In this document: piece by piece, positions 15,452-22,721 of the stretch | How the letters are laid out: every line of letters begins with the position of its first letter | Position numbering within the stretch: position 1 is the stretch's first letter | Origin: Lactobacillus sp. CBA3605 | GTDB lineage: Bacteria > Bacillota > Bacilli > Lactobacillales > Lactobacillaceae | DNA length: 35,855 bases | Reading direction: 5' to 3' | Assembly (NCBI RefSeq): GCF_002970915.1 | Contig: NZ_CP027191.1 | Span: forward strand, 1 to 35,855 | Made by a program: the position numbers and the translations under genes | The notes under the pieces: generated by a model | The model's database searches: none | What the model was told of the DNA's origin: nothing | The model's input: the letters and a program-made list of their open reading frames with translations, nothing else

Positions 15452-16647
15452 TAAGCACTCACCTCTTCCCCAGCGATAGCCGCCAAAACAGAACTCCGTA
15501 GAATGATGCCTAGTAGATGATCGTCATCATCCAACACGACATAAGGAATTGCTGCCTTCGAAATATCGTTAATCAATGCATTGATTGGCATATCCACACT
15601 TGTCTTAGGCACGTCTGTCCTAAGGACTGACTTCAGGTCTTCACTGCCCTTCTTAATCAGATCCGAAACATCATGCGCATCGGCAAAACCCACGAATTTG
15701 TTGTCATTATCAACCACGTATATTGAAGAGATATCGTTGGCTCGCATTCTCCGCAAAGCCACCCGTGGTCCAGCCTTTCCAATATTAACCACCTGGGCCT
15801 GCGTCATTACACTACTTGCCGTCAGGACCTTTGTCCGGTCGACCCCTTCGATGAAGCGTTCTACGTAATCATTAGCCGGGTGAGTCAAAATATCTTCCGG
15901 ATTATCAATTTGTTCGATATGGCCATCACGCATGATCATAATCCTATCCCCTAATTTCAAAGCTTCGTTCAGGTCATGGCCAATAAAAATGATCGTTTTA
16001 TGCATTTTTTCTTGAATTTGCAATAACAAATCCTGCATTTCTTTCCGATATAACGGATCCAAGGCCGAAAATGCCTCGTCCATCAACAGAATCTCGGCAT
16101 CATTGGCCAAAGCGCGCGCGAGACCAACCCGCTGCTGCATCCCGCCTGATAACTGATCTGGATATTGGTCGTCATACCCGGTCAAGCCGACTAGTGTCAA
16201 TGCTTCATGAGCTTTCCTGTTTCGTACATCTAACGGAAACTTTTTAAGCTCCAATCCATAAGCCGCATTTTGTAATACGGACTTATGCGGAAACAAGGCA
16301 AAATTTTGAAAAACCATGCCGATCTTATCTTGGCGCAAGTGACGTAATTCTTCCTTACTGAGGCCCATCACACCTTGTTCATCGATTTCAATATCCCCAT
16401 CAGTCGAATTTATCAAGCGGTTGATCATTCGGATAATCGTAGACTTTCCACTTCCAGACAGCCCCATGATTACAAACAGTTCACCTTCATTAACAGCAAA
16501 ACTAGCTTGATTAACTCCAACAGTACAACCTGTCTGCGAAAGGATCTCTGCTTTAGACTTTCCCTCACGCAACAATTTTTTTGCTAGAGATATTTGCTTT
16601 CCAAAAATCTTAGTTACATTTTTAACTTTAACTTTTTCCACCAACAT
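15451..16647 (-). CDS. opuAA: Glycine betaine/proline-type ABC transporter ATPase with tandem CBS domains
   Basis: The 398-residue ATPase has Walker A GLSGSGKST (62-70), signature LSGGMQQR (166-173) and Walker B ILLMDE (186-191). About 120 C-terminal residues form two CBS domains (VALRRMRANDISSIYVVD and LINDISKAAIPYVVLDDDDH). In OpuA-type systems these sense ionic strength or c-di-AMP and gate transport. ATG at 16645-16647 follows GGAGGTG. The leader carries an unusual 22-bp hairpin. It powers uptake of betaine-type osmoprotectants. Confidence 0.95.
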   Translation of the reverse strand: MLVEKVKVKNVTKIFGKQISLAKKLLREGKSKAEILSQTGCTVGVNQASFAVNEGELFVIMGLSGSGKSTIIRMINRLINSTDGDIEIDEQGVMGLSKEELRHLRQDKIGMVFQNFALFPHKSVLQNAAYGLELKKFPLDVRNRKAHEALTLVGLTGYDDQYPDQLSGGMQQRVGLARALANDAEILLMDEAFSALDPLYRKEMQDLLLQIQEKMHKTIIFIGHDLNEALKLGDRIMIMRDGHIEQIDNPEDILTHPANDYVERFIEGVDRTKVLTASSVMTQAQVVNIGKAGPRVALRRMRANDISSIYVVDNDNKFVGFADAHDVSDLIKKGSEDLKSVLRTDVPKTSVDMPINALINDISKAAIPYVVLDDDDHLLGIILRSSVLAAIAGEEVSA

Positions 16648-16719
16648 ACACCTCCATGTATTAGCATGTTACCCAGATTATTATTCATAAGGAATAATAA
16701 TCTGGGTAACATGGTGTAT
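16646..16719 (-). promoter_or_regulatory. 22-bp perfect hairpin in the opu operon leader, touching the ribosome site
   Basis: Two perfect 22-base arms (16665-16686 and 16692-16713, CATGTTACCCAGATTATTAT...) surround a 5-base loop just upstream of the opuAA ribosome site. Outside them ATACAC (message side, 16714-16719) can pair with GTGTAT (16646-16651), which covers the end of the Shine-Dalgarno and the first base of the start codon. There is no T tract, so it is not a normal terminator. It may be an RNA switch on translation, an mRNA-stabilising hairpin or a large operator. Confidence 0.7.
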
Positions 16720-16939
16720 AACGCTATGAATGAGTCAAAATAAAATTTACATTTTTTATATTCACCAATTTGTTCTAAACTAAGAAATTAGCACCATATC
16801 CAACCAATTTCATCTTACTCAACCTTCATAAGGCGTTCAAAAACTTCTTGGTTACCTAAAAGTACTATAATCCACTATATCAAAATTTTGATTTTTTTAA
16901 AAGTCTCCAGCTTTAGAACGTGATTAGAATTTTTTAATA

Positions 16940-17055
16940 GGCAAATTCCATAATTAATCCGAACAAAATAAAAAAGCCCAAAGCGATCTCTTACAATGGT
17001 CATAGTTAATTCCAACCAACTATAAGAAGTGATCCCTTTGGGTACCTTTACACTT
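16940..17055 (+). mobile_element. Left-end remnant of the second IS30 type
   Basis: GGCAAATTCCATAATTAATC followed by leader sequence and GTGATCCCTTTGGGTACC closely matches the first ~100 bases of the complete element at 5374. After about 17055 homology ends and the transposase is gone. Confidence 0.8.
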
Positions 17056-17213
17056 ATTTTGATTCAACTTGACTTACAAGTGAGGTTTTATAAGTAACCA
17101 ACTGTTAGATCAATTTCAAAGCAAACGCACATTGATAAATTTTACTTATGGAAAACAATACCATCAATTCTGCCATCATGATGCCGACAAGCTTGCTTAT
17201 ATTAACAATGTTC

Positions 17214-17669
17214 CTAATCTGCTTTCACAAAGGTCACATGCAAACCGCCATCGGCAGGTTGTTTAACCGCTTTGATTTTGAACGTATCCTGTACCGTGGT
17301 ACCCAGCGTATCAAAGGCCGCCTTTTTCGTGCTATCGCCTCTAACATGCGGTGCAATGACTAAGGAAATTTCATCCACAAAATGAGTTTTTAGAAAGGCC
17401 CCGTTGATCACGGCACCACCACACACTGCCAAGGTGTCAATCTGATAATGTTGTTTTAATTTCCGCAACACATCTTCAAAGTTAAAGTCCGTCTCGCCAC
17501 TAACAATGTATGGAATCTCTAACGACTGCAAATAAGCCAAGTACGCCTTTTTGACTGGTTTAGTCACCACTTCAATCGTATGCATTCTTCGATGATTATT
17601 GTAATCAAAATAATTCACATTCCAACCGTCTTTGTCCTTCCGATCAAAAGCGATGGTCCAAGTCTCTAT
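17214..17669 (-). pseudogene. RibD C-terminal / dihydrofolate reductase-like protein, N-terminally truncated
   Basis: The frame opens after a TAA at 17670 and reads ETWTIAFDRKDKDGWNVNYF before the first Met. It then shows the reductase fold elements PYIVSGETDFNFEDVLRKL, TLAVCGGAVINGAFLKTHFV and DEISLVIAPHVRGD typical of RibD_C-family NADPH reductases. The first part of the domain, with the start codon and the N-terminal substrate-binding segment, is missing, and no ribosome site precedes the internal Met at 17618. It is a truncated gene of unknown substrate, lying between IS30 debris and an XRE regulator. Confidence 0.72.
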
Positions 17670-17728
17670 TTAAATTGTCTATTTTATTGACAGGGGACCA
17701 GTTTGAGAAAAACTTTCAAATAAGCTTT

Positions 17729-17751
17729 GTCCCTATATTAGGGACTATAAT
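17729..17751 (+). promoter_or_regulatory. Inverted repeat abutting a -10 box upstream of the XRE gene
   Basis: GTCCCTATATTAGGGAC (17729-17745) is a 7-bp perfect inverted repeat with a 3-base centre, directly followed by TATAAT (17746-17751). A further half-site-like CCCCTATTT lies at 17762-17770. This is the expected place for an autoregulatory operator of the XRE protein encoded 130 bases downstream. Confidence 0.5.
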
Positions 17752-17810
17752 CTCCATTTAGCCCCTATTTACACCAGAATATTCTTCGCAACCAGTAGTT
17801 GCTTTTAGTG

Positions 17811-17833
17811 CGCTAATAATTAGCGTGCTTTTT
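17811..17833 (+). terminator. Short hairpin and T tract in the XRE leader
   Basis: CGCTAATAATTAGCG forms a 7-bp inverted repeat and is followed within 3 bases by TTTTTT. It lies 45 bases before the XRE start and could act as a weak terminator or attenuator. Confidence 0.5.
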
Positions 17834-17880
17834 TCTCGCTTCAATATGATAATTAATCTATTGAAAGTGAGGTTACGTTT

Positions 17881-18219
17881 ATGATTTTAGGGCAAAGGAT
17901 AAAAGAAGAACGAGAAAAAAGGCAGTGGACACAAGATTATCTTGCAGAAACGCTTAATGTTTCTCGTCAGGCCATTTCTAAGTGGGAAGTCGGAAGTACT
18001 TATCCCGATATTGATCGTTTAGTGCAAATCAGCAATTTATTCGACATTACCTTAGATAGTTTGATCAAGGGCGATGATTCACTAAAAAAAAGCATAGTTA
18101 TTACCAAAAACGCAAAGGCACAAACTAATGTCTGGGAATTTATGCGCAGTACTGGTTGGATGATGGTAATTGCAATTATTTATTTAGTCACCAAAATGAT
18201 TATCGCTGTCTTTAGTTAA
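17881..18219 (+). CDS. XRE-family helix-turn-helix regulator with C-terminal membrane helix
   Basis: Residues 1-60 are a Cro/C1-type HTH (GQRIKEEREKRQWTQDYLAETLNVSRQAISKWEVGS). After a short linker, residues about 92-111 form a hydrophobic helix (WMMVIAIIYLVTKMIIAVF). The protein is 112 residues long with ATG at 17881, after AGTGAGG. Membrane-tethered XRE proteins of this shape are common in lactobacilli but their targets are mostly unknown. The inverted repeat at 17729 may be its own operator. No partner gene adjoins it. Confidence 0.85.
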   Translation: MILGQRIKEEREKRQWTQDYLAETLNVSRQAISKWEVGSTYPDIDRLVQISNLFDITLDSLIKGDDSLKKSIVITKNAKAQTNVWEFMRSTGWMMVIAIIYLVTKMIIAVFS

Positions 18220-18244
18220 GAAACCTTTAGGAACTATAATTACC

Positions 18245-18292
18245 AAATATTCCATTCAGAGTTTTAAGCAAACTACTCTGAGTGGGATATTT
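18245..18292. repeat. 17-bp inverted repeat after the XRE gene
   Basis: AAATATTCCATTCAGAG (18245-18261) pairs with CTCTGAGTGGGATATTT (18276-18292) with three G-U pairs on one strand. No T tract follows in either direction. It could be a leaderless terminator hairpin or part of the yjdF upstream region. Confidence 0.55.
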
Positions 18293-18317
18293 GAGTTAAA
18301 CTAGCAGTAGAAAGTAA

Positions 18318-18408
18318 AAACACAGTTCGGTTGGTAGTCCGAACATAGCGAAGCTATCAGTAACCTGCCTCCTTGGTTGTCCATCTTTCTTAATTAATTT
18401 TAAGGAGG
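18318..18408 (+). ncRNA. Probable yjdF-motif riboswitch
   Basis: Upstream of yjdF lie the hairpins GTTCGG/CCGAAC (18325-18344) and ATAGC/GCTAT (18345-18357). A segment AACCTGCCTCCTTGGTT follows, in which CCTCCTT (18368-18374) is perfectly complementary to the yjdF Shine-Dalgarno AAGGAGG (18402-18408). Position, hairpins and the CTGCCTCC segment fit the yjdF RNA class, reported to bind aza-aromatic compounds and control translation. The class call rests on recognition, not an alignment. Confidence 0.72.
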
Positions 18409-18415
18409 ATGTTTG

Positions 18416-18838
18416 ATGTCTACTATCAAGGGATCATTAACAATTGTCTACGAACCACCGTTTTACAAAGCTATTTTCGAAAGACGCTTTAATTCCACTT
18501 ATGAAGTTAGCCAAATTAACTTAGGTCCTTCAGAACCTAAATTAACTTTGATTTACGATCTGGTTATTCATCATTGGAATAGAATTATCTTTTTCAAACA
18601 AACTGTTTGTGCTTCGTCTGTTTCTGAACGAAAAATCAATCCTAAGCGTCTTCAAAGGTTAGCTAGAAAGAGTATTCAGTATGGTGTCGGTACTAAAGCA
18701 CAACAAACACTCCAAAAACAGTTGGAATGTCAAAAAGTAACTCGACAACATAATAGACGTACTAAGAAGATCTTGGATCAAGAAAAAAGATATAAATTGC
18801 ACCAGGCCAAGAAAATACAAAAACACAAGGGACATTGA
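18416..18838 (+). CDS. yjdF: YjdF-family protein (DUF2992)
   Basis: The start is taken at ATG 18416, 7 bases from AAGGAGG, rather than the TTG at 18413. The 140-residue protein has an N-terminal beta-rich part (STIKGSLTIVYEPPFYKAIF). The highly basic C-terminal family signature follows: ERKINPKRLQRLARK, GVGTKAQQTLQKQLECQK, and a Lys/Arg-rich helix ending KKIQKHKGH. Function is unknown. The family is often controlled by the yjdF riboswitch and has been linked to detoxifying aromatic compounds. It is followed by a strong bidirectional terminator. Confidence 0.9.
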   Translation: MSTIKGSLTIVYEPPFYKAIFERRFNSTYEVSQINLGPSEPKLTLIYDLVIHHWNRIIFFKQTVCASSVSERKINPKRLQRLARKSIQYGVGTKAQQTLQKQLECQKVTRQHNRRTKKILDQEKRYKLHQAKKIQKHKGH

Positions 18839-18909
18839 GAAGCTAGTATAGAAAACTATGTGTTGCATTTTAGGGCCTATAATATACAAATAACCCCTCA
18901 AAATCATTG

Positions 18910-18960
18910 TTAAAATAACCCCCAATATCTATAATGTAGATATTGGGGGCTATTTTAATT
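18910..18960. terminator. Long bidirectional terminator between yjdF and yafQ
   Basis: TTAAAATAACCCCCAATATC... (from 18910) pairs with the arm ending at 18958 in a stem of more than 20 bp with single mismatches and a 5-base loop. A/T tracts on both sides serve the convergent yjdF and dinJ-yafQ transcripts. Confidence 0.88.
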
Positions 18961-18990
18961 TATTTTTTTATAAGTGCCCCTAAACTATAG

Positions 18991-19293
18991 CTATTGATTC
19001 AAGATTTCATGGGAGCCAGTTGCAACCAATAACAAAATCAATTCATCATGATCTAGCTGATAAATAACAATCCAGTTGTCATAATTTTTACCATAGTTTC
19101 CATATCTGGCAGGGTGAAATTCACGATAGCCACGCCAATTTCCTTTTAATGCATGATCTTTAATCTGTTTCAAAACAAGTACATCTTGTTCAACAATTGC
19201 TTTTAAACAAGGTTTCAAGACAGTTATTGGAAAATGTTTTTTGACTAGTTTTTTTAATTCACGTTCAAAAGATTTGGTCTGTTTAATTTGCAT
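18991..19293 (-). CDS. yafQ: YafQ-type (RelE superfamily) mRNA interferase toxin
   Basis: The 100-residue basic protein has the RelE/YafQ fold signature: FERELKKLVKKHF, then DHALKGNWRGYREFHPARYG, WIVIYQLDHDELILLLVATGSHEIL. His residues near 59 and in the C-terminal TGSHE match positions used by YafQ nucleases. The gene overlaps the antitoxin end by 11 bases, so the pair is one operon read leftward. It would cleave ribosome-associated mRNA when the antitoxin is degraded, and so stabilises the plasmid. Confidence 0.9.
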   Translation of the reverse strand: MQIKQTKSFERELKKLVKKHFPITVLKPCLKAIVEQDVLVLKQIKDHALKGNWRGYREFHPARYGNYGKNYDNWIVIYQLDHDELILLLVATGSHEILNQ

Positions 19294-19561
19294 CTAACTT
19301 ATCGATCCAATCTTCAAAGTCAGTCAATGAACCAATATTTTTGACCTGCCCTGTTTCTGCTTCTTTTTTAGCTGCTGAGGCTTCCGGAGAATCTAAAAAG
19401 CTGACCAATCGAACTTCATTATTGGCCGCTTTAACTAACGATAAGCGTATATACTCAGAAACGGTTAACCCTTGTTTTGCTAGATTAGCTTTAGCCCGTT
19501 CACTAATGTCAGGTGTTACACGAGTTGAAATTGTCTTGTTTTTAATAATAGTATTACTCAT
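19283..19561 (-). CDS. dinJ: RelB/DinJ-family antitoxin
   Basis: The 92-residue protein starts with the ribbon-helix-helix region (NKTISTRVTPDISERAKANLAKQGLTVSEYIRLSL). Its C-terminal acidic segment (IGSLTDFEDWIDKLD) is the part that typically wraps the toxin. ATG at 19561 follows AAAGGAGG. It neutralises the YafQ toxin and likely represses its own promoter. Confidence 0.9.
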   Translation of the reverse strand: MSNTIIKNKTISTRVTPDISERAKANLAKQGLTVSEYIRLSLVKAANNEVRLVSFLDSPEASAAKKEAETGQVKNIGSLTDFEDWIDKLDAN

Positions 19562-19597
19562 TCTAATCCGCCTCCTTTAAGTTTACCAACGTACTAC

Positions 19598-19629
19598 ATT
19601 ATAATATTCGATTTTTAGGTTTTCTGCAA
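19598..19629 (-). promoter_or_regulatory. dinJ-yafQ promoter
   Basis: On the minus strand TTGCAG (19624-19629) is followed after 17 bases by TATTAT, which overlaps a TATAAT 3 bases on (19598-19603). The region just after it, up to the strong ribosome site, is the expected antitoxin operator. Confidence 0.55.
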
Positions 19630-19664
19630 CTAAATTAATTTTAAAGTAAAGGAACTAACAGCTT

Positions 19665-20252
19665 ATGCAACAAGTTGTCTTACCCATCAAAGATTCAAAC
19701 GTTCTTAAAGAGGTTCAAGATACGTTACTCAATAACTTTAAAGCTGGCCGACGTAACTATACGATTTTTCAAGTTGGGAAAGCGACGCTACTGCGAGTGA
19801 GTGACGTTATGGGCTTAAAACAGGCCGATATTTTTAATCCGGACGGTTCTATTAAACAAAATGCGTTTATTCATGACCGAAAAACTGGTAAACCTAATAC
19901 CTTGTACCTTAAACCGGTTCAAACAGAGCTCTTATTGTACCGTCAATGGCTGCTTGATCATAAGCTGGATTCTGAATGGCTCTTTCCTTCAATTCAACAC
20001 CCAGAACGCCATATTACTGAAAAACAGTTCTACAAAATTATGAGTAAGGTTGGCGATCTATTAGGAATTAATTATCTAGGTACTCATACGATGCGCAAAA
20101 CTGGGGCTTATCGTGTTTACACGCAATCAAATTACAATATTGGCTTAGTCATGCACTTACTAAATCACTCAAGTGAATCAATGACTTTAGCTTATTTAGG
20201 CTTGGATCAAGCAAGTACAGAAAACATGTTGAAACAAATTGATTTTGGGTAA
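19665..20252 (+). CDS. Short tyrosine recombinase (phage integrase family)
   Basis: The 195-residue protein consists of little more than the catalytic domain. Catalytic residues are visible as Arg44 (LLRVSDVMGL), Lys73 (DRKTGKP), His141-xx-Arg144 (THTMRKTGAY), His168 (LLNHSS) and the nucleophile Tyr177 (LAYLGLD). No separate core-binding N-terminal domain is present. Proteins of this size on lactobacillus plasmids are thought to resolve multimers or drive inversions. It is immediately followed by an oriT-like region, and the dinJ-yafQ pair is divergent on its left. ATG at 19665 has only a weak ribosome site. Confidence 0.88.
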   Translation: MQQVVLPIKDSNVLKEVQDTLLNNFKAGRRNYTIFQVGKATLLRVSDVMGLKQADIFNPDGSIKQNAFIHDRKTGKPNTLYLKPVQTELLLYRQWLLDHKLDSEWLFPSIQHPERHITEKQFYKIMSKVGDLLGINYLGTHTMRKTGAYRVYTQSNYNIGLVMHLLNHSSESMTLAYLGLDQASTENMLKQIDFG

Positions 20253-20261
20253 ATTAGTTTG

Positions 20262-20348
20262 ATTTTGTTGTCGCCAACGGCGACTTCTGATACAGGTTTT
20301 TAATGGGTCTAGCACAACATAGAATAAATTATATGTATAAGTGCGCAT
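20262..20348 (+). other. Truncated oriT, copy A (MobQ type)
   Basis: It contains GTCGCC-AAC-GGCGAC (20270-20284), an imperfect hairpin ACATAG...TATGT (20317-20336) and the nick-region core TAAGTGCGC (20338-20346), in the same order as the intact oriT at 32000-32080 read on the minus strand. The IS3 element begins 2 bases after the core, cutting it off from any mob genes. Confidence 0.75.
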
Positions 20349-20426
20349 TGCTCCTATCCTAGTATTTGGTACATAAATTTCTGAACAGTTGTGCCATAAT
20401 TAATAAAACAAGATAGGAGCATTCCA

Positions 20427-20690
20427 ATGAAACGATATCAAGATGATTTTAAAGCCAGCATTGTGAAGATGCATCGTGAAGAGAAAAGATCTATTCGCTC
20501 GCTTTCCGAGGAATACGGTGTTTCTCCAGCCGCAATTCATAACTGGGTTAAAGACGCTAAATCAGTTGAGCTAGAAGACGGTACTGAAGTAACGTCCAAA
20601 GAATTCAAACAACTTCAAAAGGAAAATCAGCGATTAAAGGAGGAACTTGAAATTTTAAAAGCTGCGGCGGTGTTACTGGGAAAGCATTAG
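20427..20690 (+). CDS. IS3-family transposase OrfA
   Basis: The protein is identical to that of copy 1 (87 residues, HTH plus leucine-zipper-like helix). The slippery heptamer G GGA AAG lies at 20678-20684, just before the TAG at 20688-20690, and the -1 frame continues open into OrfB. Confidence 0.9.
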   Translation: MKRYQDDFKASIVKMHREEKRSIRSLSEEYGVSPAAIHNWVKDAKSVELEDGTEVTSKEFKQLQKENQRLKEELEILKAAAVLLGKH

Positions 20691-20728
20691 GACGAATTAA
20701 TTGCCTTGTCTTCATAGAAGATCAGTTA

Positions 20729-21496
20729 TTGCGACACCGCTTATCAATTATTCTTTCGGCACTGAAATTACCGCGCAGCACCTATTACCATTGGAAAAGA
20801 TATCAACCTAGTCAACACGAACGTGTTGATAATCAGCTCAAAGAAAAAATTAAATTGATTTGGGAAAATAATTATCGTGCCTATGGTTATCCACGAATAA
20901 CGATGGTGCTTCGCAAGTCAGGCATCTGTGTTGGGTCAAAACGAATTTTACGATTAATGAGGGAAATGGAGATTCACTCTTTAATGAATCGGCGATTTAA
21001 AAAACCTGGCACTCATGTGGATCATTCGCAACGCCCCAATTTAATCAAGCACCAGCCCAATGCAAGGATATGGCGTGCTGACATTACTTATTTGGAATTA
21101 CGTCCAGGAACCTGGGTTTATCTCAGTTCTATTTACGAACCAAAGGTTCATCAAGTTCTTGCTTTCAAGATTGGTCGTCAGATGGAGGCGACGTTAGTTG
21201 TAGAAACGATTAATCAGGCGCTTGAATGTCATCAAAAGCCACAATATTTTCACTCTGACATGGGTTCACAGTACACCAGCAACGAAGTTGAAACTTTACT
21301 TGAACGGCATCAGATTAGCCACTCATACTCAAAACAAGGTTATCCTTATGATAATGGGCCAATTGAAGCTTTTCACTCATTGTTGAAGAGAGAGTTTGCC
21401 TTTCAAACAACTTTTTCCAATTTTGAGGACTTGGTAATCCGAACCTCAAATTACATCAGTTGGTTTAATTCCGACAGAATTAGAACGAGTGTTTAG
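20729..21496 (+). CDS. IS3-family transposase OrfB
   Basis: The protein is identical to that of copy 1, with the DDE triad in RADITY, HSDMGSQY and PIEAFHSLLK. It is probably expressed as an OrfAB frameshift fusion, since the frame is open back to the end of OrfA. The TTG start given here is nominal. The stop is 32 bases from the element end. Confidence 0.92.
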   Translation: MRHRLSIILSALKLPRSTYYHWKRYQPSQHERVDNQLKEKIKLIWENNYRAYGYPRITMVLRKSGICVGSKRILRLMREMEIHSLMNRRFKKPGTHVDHSQRPNLIKHQPNARIWRADITYLELRPGTWVYLSSIYEPKVHQVLAFKIGRQMEATLVVETINQALECHQKPQYFHSDMGSQYTSNEVETLLERHQISHSYSKQGYPYDNGPIEAFHSLLKREFAFQTTFSNFEDLVIRTSNYISWFNSDRIRTSV

Positions 21497-21528
21497 AAAA
21501 AGATGTGCCATTTATTGACACAGGAGCA

Positions 21529-21836
21529 GCCTCGTCTCAATCATGATTGCTGACACAATCCGTTATGGTGCCAGCATGGGGATCCAAGCCGAGGGAATTC
21601 TGGCTTCAACGGATGACTTTGGCGTTAACGTCGGCCTTGGTGTTGGCGGCTTGATTACAGCTGGTTTGTTTCACTTTTCGGGTTACGTTGCCAATCGAAC
21701 CCAGAATGCCGCAACTCTCACCATGATTGATTTGAATTACGTTTGGATTCCGTTGGTTATTTATGTGGGGATGTATTTTGTATTGCGGCTTTATGATGAG
21801 GGGCGGATTGAACGAGCAATAGAAGCAAGAAAATAA
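21529..21836 (+). pseudogene. C-terminal remnant of a GPH-family sugar symporter
   Basis: The open frame begins at the IS3 edge and reads LVSIMIADTIRYGASMGIQAEGILAS..., the conserved C-terminal half-motif of glycoside-pentoside-hexuronide:cation symporters (MIADxxxYG...AEG). Hydrophobic segments VGLGVGGLITAGLFHFSG and VWIPLVIYVGMYFVLRLYD follow. The N-terminal three quarters are missing, so it is not functional. The start at ATG 21543 is only an internal Met. Confidence 0.8.
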
Positions 21837-21903
21837 GTCCGAATTATATTCTAAATAATAGTTTTTGATTTGCTAACTAACACCGGTGCGGTGTGATATT
21901 ATT

Positions 21904-22721
21904 GGTTCTGGTGCAAATTTTCCTCGCTGACTTGATTTTAGTATACTGGGTGCCAAGAAACGAGGGATTGCGCGCATGAATCACTTTAAGGGACGCCACT
22001 TTCAAAAGGACATCATCTTAGTAGCCGTTGGCTACTATTTCAGATTCAGTCTCAGCTATCGTGACATCGTTGAATTGCTTCGGGATCGGGGTATCACTGT
22101 TCATCACACCACGGTCATGCGTTGGGTTCATCACTATGGCCCCATCTTTAAGGCTCTATGGCGTCGGCATCAAACAGCTCACGCTAAAAGTTGGCGAATC
22201 GATGAGACCTATATTCGAGTTAAAGGCCGTTGGGCCTATTTGTATCGCGCTATTGACAGTAACGGTTTGACCATGGATTTTGAGTTACGAAAACACCGCG
22301 ATTATACCGCATCCTATCACTTTTTGAAGCGTCTCTTGACGACCAATGGTCGGCCTGATCGATTAGTCACTGATCAATATCGGGCAACACTGAAAGCAGT
22401 GAAGCACCTGATAAAGCAAGACTATTTGAGCAAATCAGCCCACCAATGTTCCAAATATCGAAATAATTTGATTGAACAGGACCACCGATTCATTAAACGT
22501 CATCGTGTCCGCTCAGCAAGCTTTCAAAGCATTCGAACCGCTAGTGCAACGTTGAGCGGTGTGGAAATTGTTCACGCAATACTCAAAAGAACCCGACGAG
22601 AGTTAAGTCTCATCGGGTTCTCAGTCGTGGACGAATTAGAAGCATTGTTAGCTGCATAACCTTCAACATAGGATCAATAGCTGGTTAGATGGTCATCTCT
22701 CACACTGTTTGCACCAGATCC
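21904..22721 (+). mobile_element. Complete IS6-family element (818 bp)
   Basis: The terminal repeats are GGTTCTGGTGCAAATTTTCC on the left and, on the right, the complement of GGATCTGGTGCAAACAGTGT. The flanking 8 bases differ, so there is no target duplication, as expected after IS6-type replicon fusion. Its right end cuts a Rep_3 initiator gene. Confidence 0.9.
21976..22659 (+). CDS. IS6-family transposase
   Basis: The 227-residue protein has the IS6 N-terminus (MNHFKGRHFQKDIILVAVGYYFRFSLSYRDI), the HTH-like GITVHHTTVMRWVHHYG, and the DDE core: WRIDETYIRVKG, RLVTDQYRAT and NNLIEQDHRFIKRH. In many IS6 members the second acid is followed by Gly or Lys, and here DQYRAT keeps the Asp. The length is normal and no stop interrupts it. 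IS6 elements move by replicative cointegrate formation and leave a directly repeated copy, and only one copy is present here. Confidence 0.93.
   Translation: MNHFKGRHFQKDIILVAVGYYFRFSLSYRDIVELLRDRGITVHHTTVMRWVHHYGPIFKALWRRHQTAHAKSWRIDETYIRVKGRWAYLYRAIDSNGLTMDFELRKHRDYTASYHFLKRLLTTNGRPDRLVTDQYRATLKAVKHLIKQDYLSKSAHQCSKYRNNLIEQDHRFIKRHRVRSASFQSIRTASATLSGVEIVHAILKRTRRELSLIGFSVVDELEALLAA

Larger units (their letters stand above)
20349..21528 (+). mobile_element. Complete IS3-family element, copy 2 (1180 bp)
   Basis: It has the same length and ends as copy 1 at 9544-10723 but the opposite orientation. The flanks differ (CAT on the left, GCC on the right), so no target duplication remains. This implies recombination or an adjacent deletion. 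It joins an oriT fragment to a sugar-transporter fragment. Confidence 0.93.

Noticed and set aside
18659..18925. 88-residue hydrophobic ORF antisense to yjdF
   Set aside because: It is the mirror of the Lys-rich yjdF tail, with no ribosome site, and it runs across the shared terminator.
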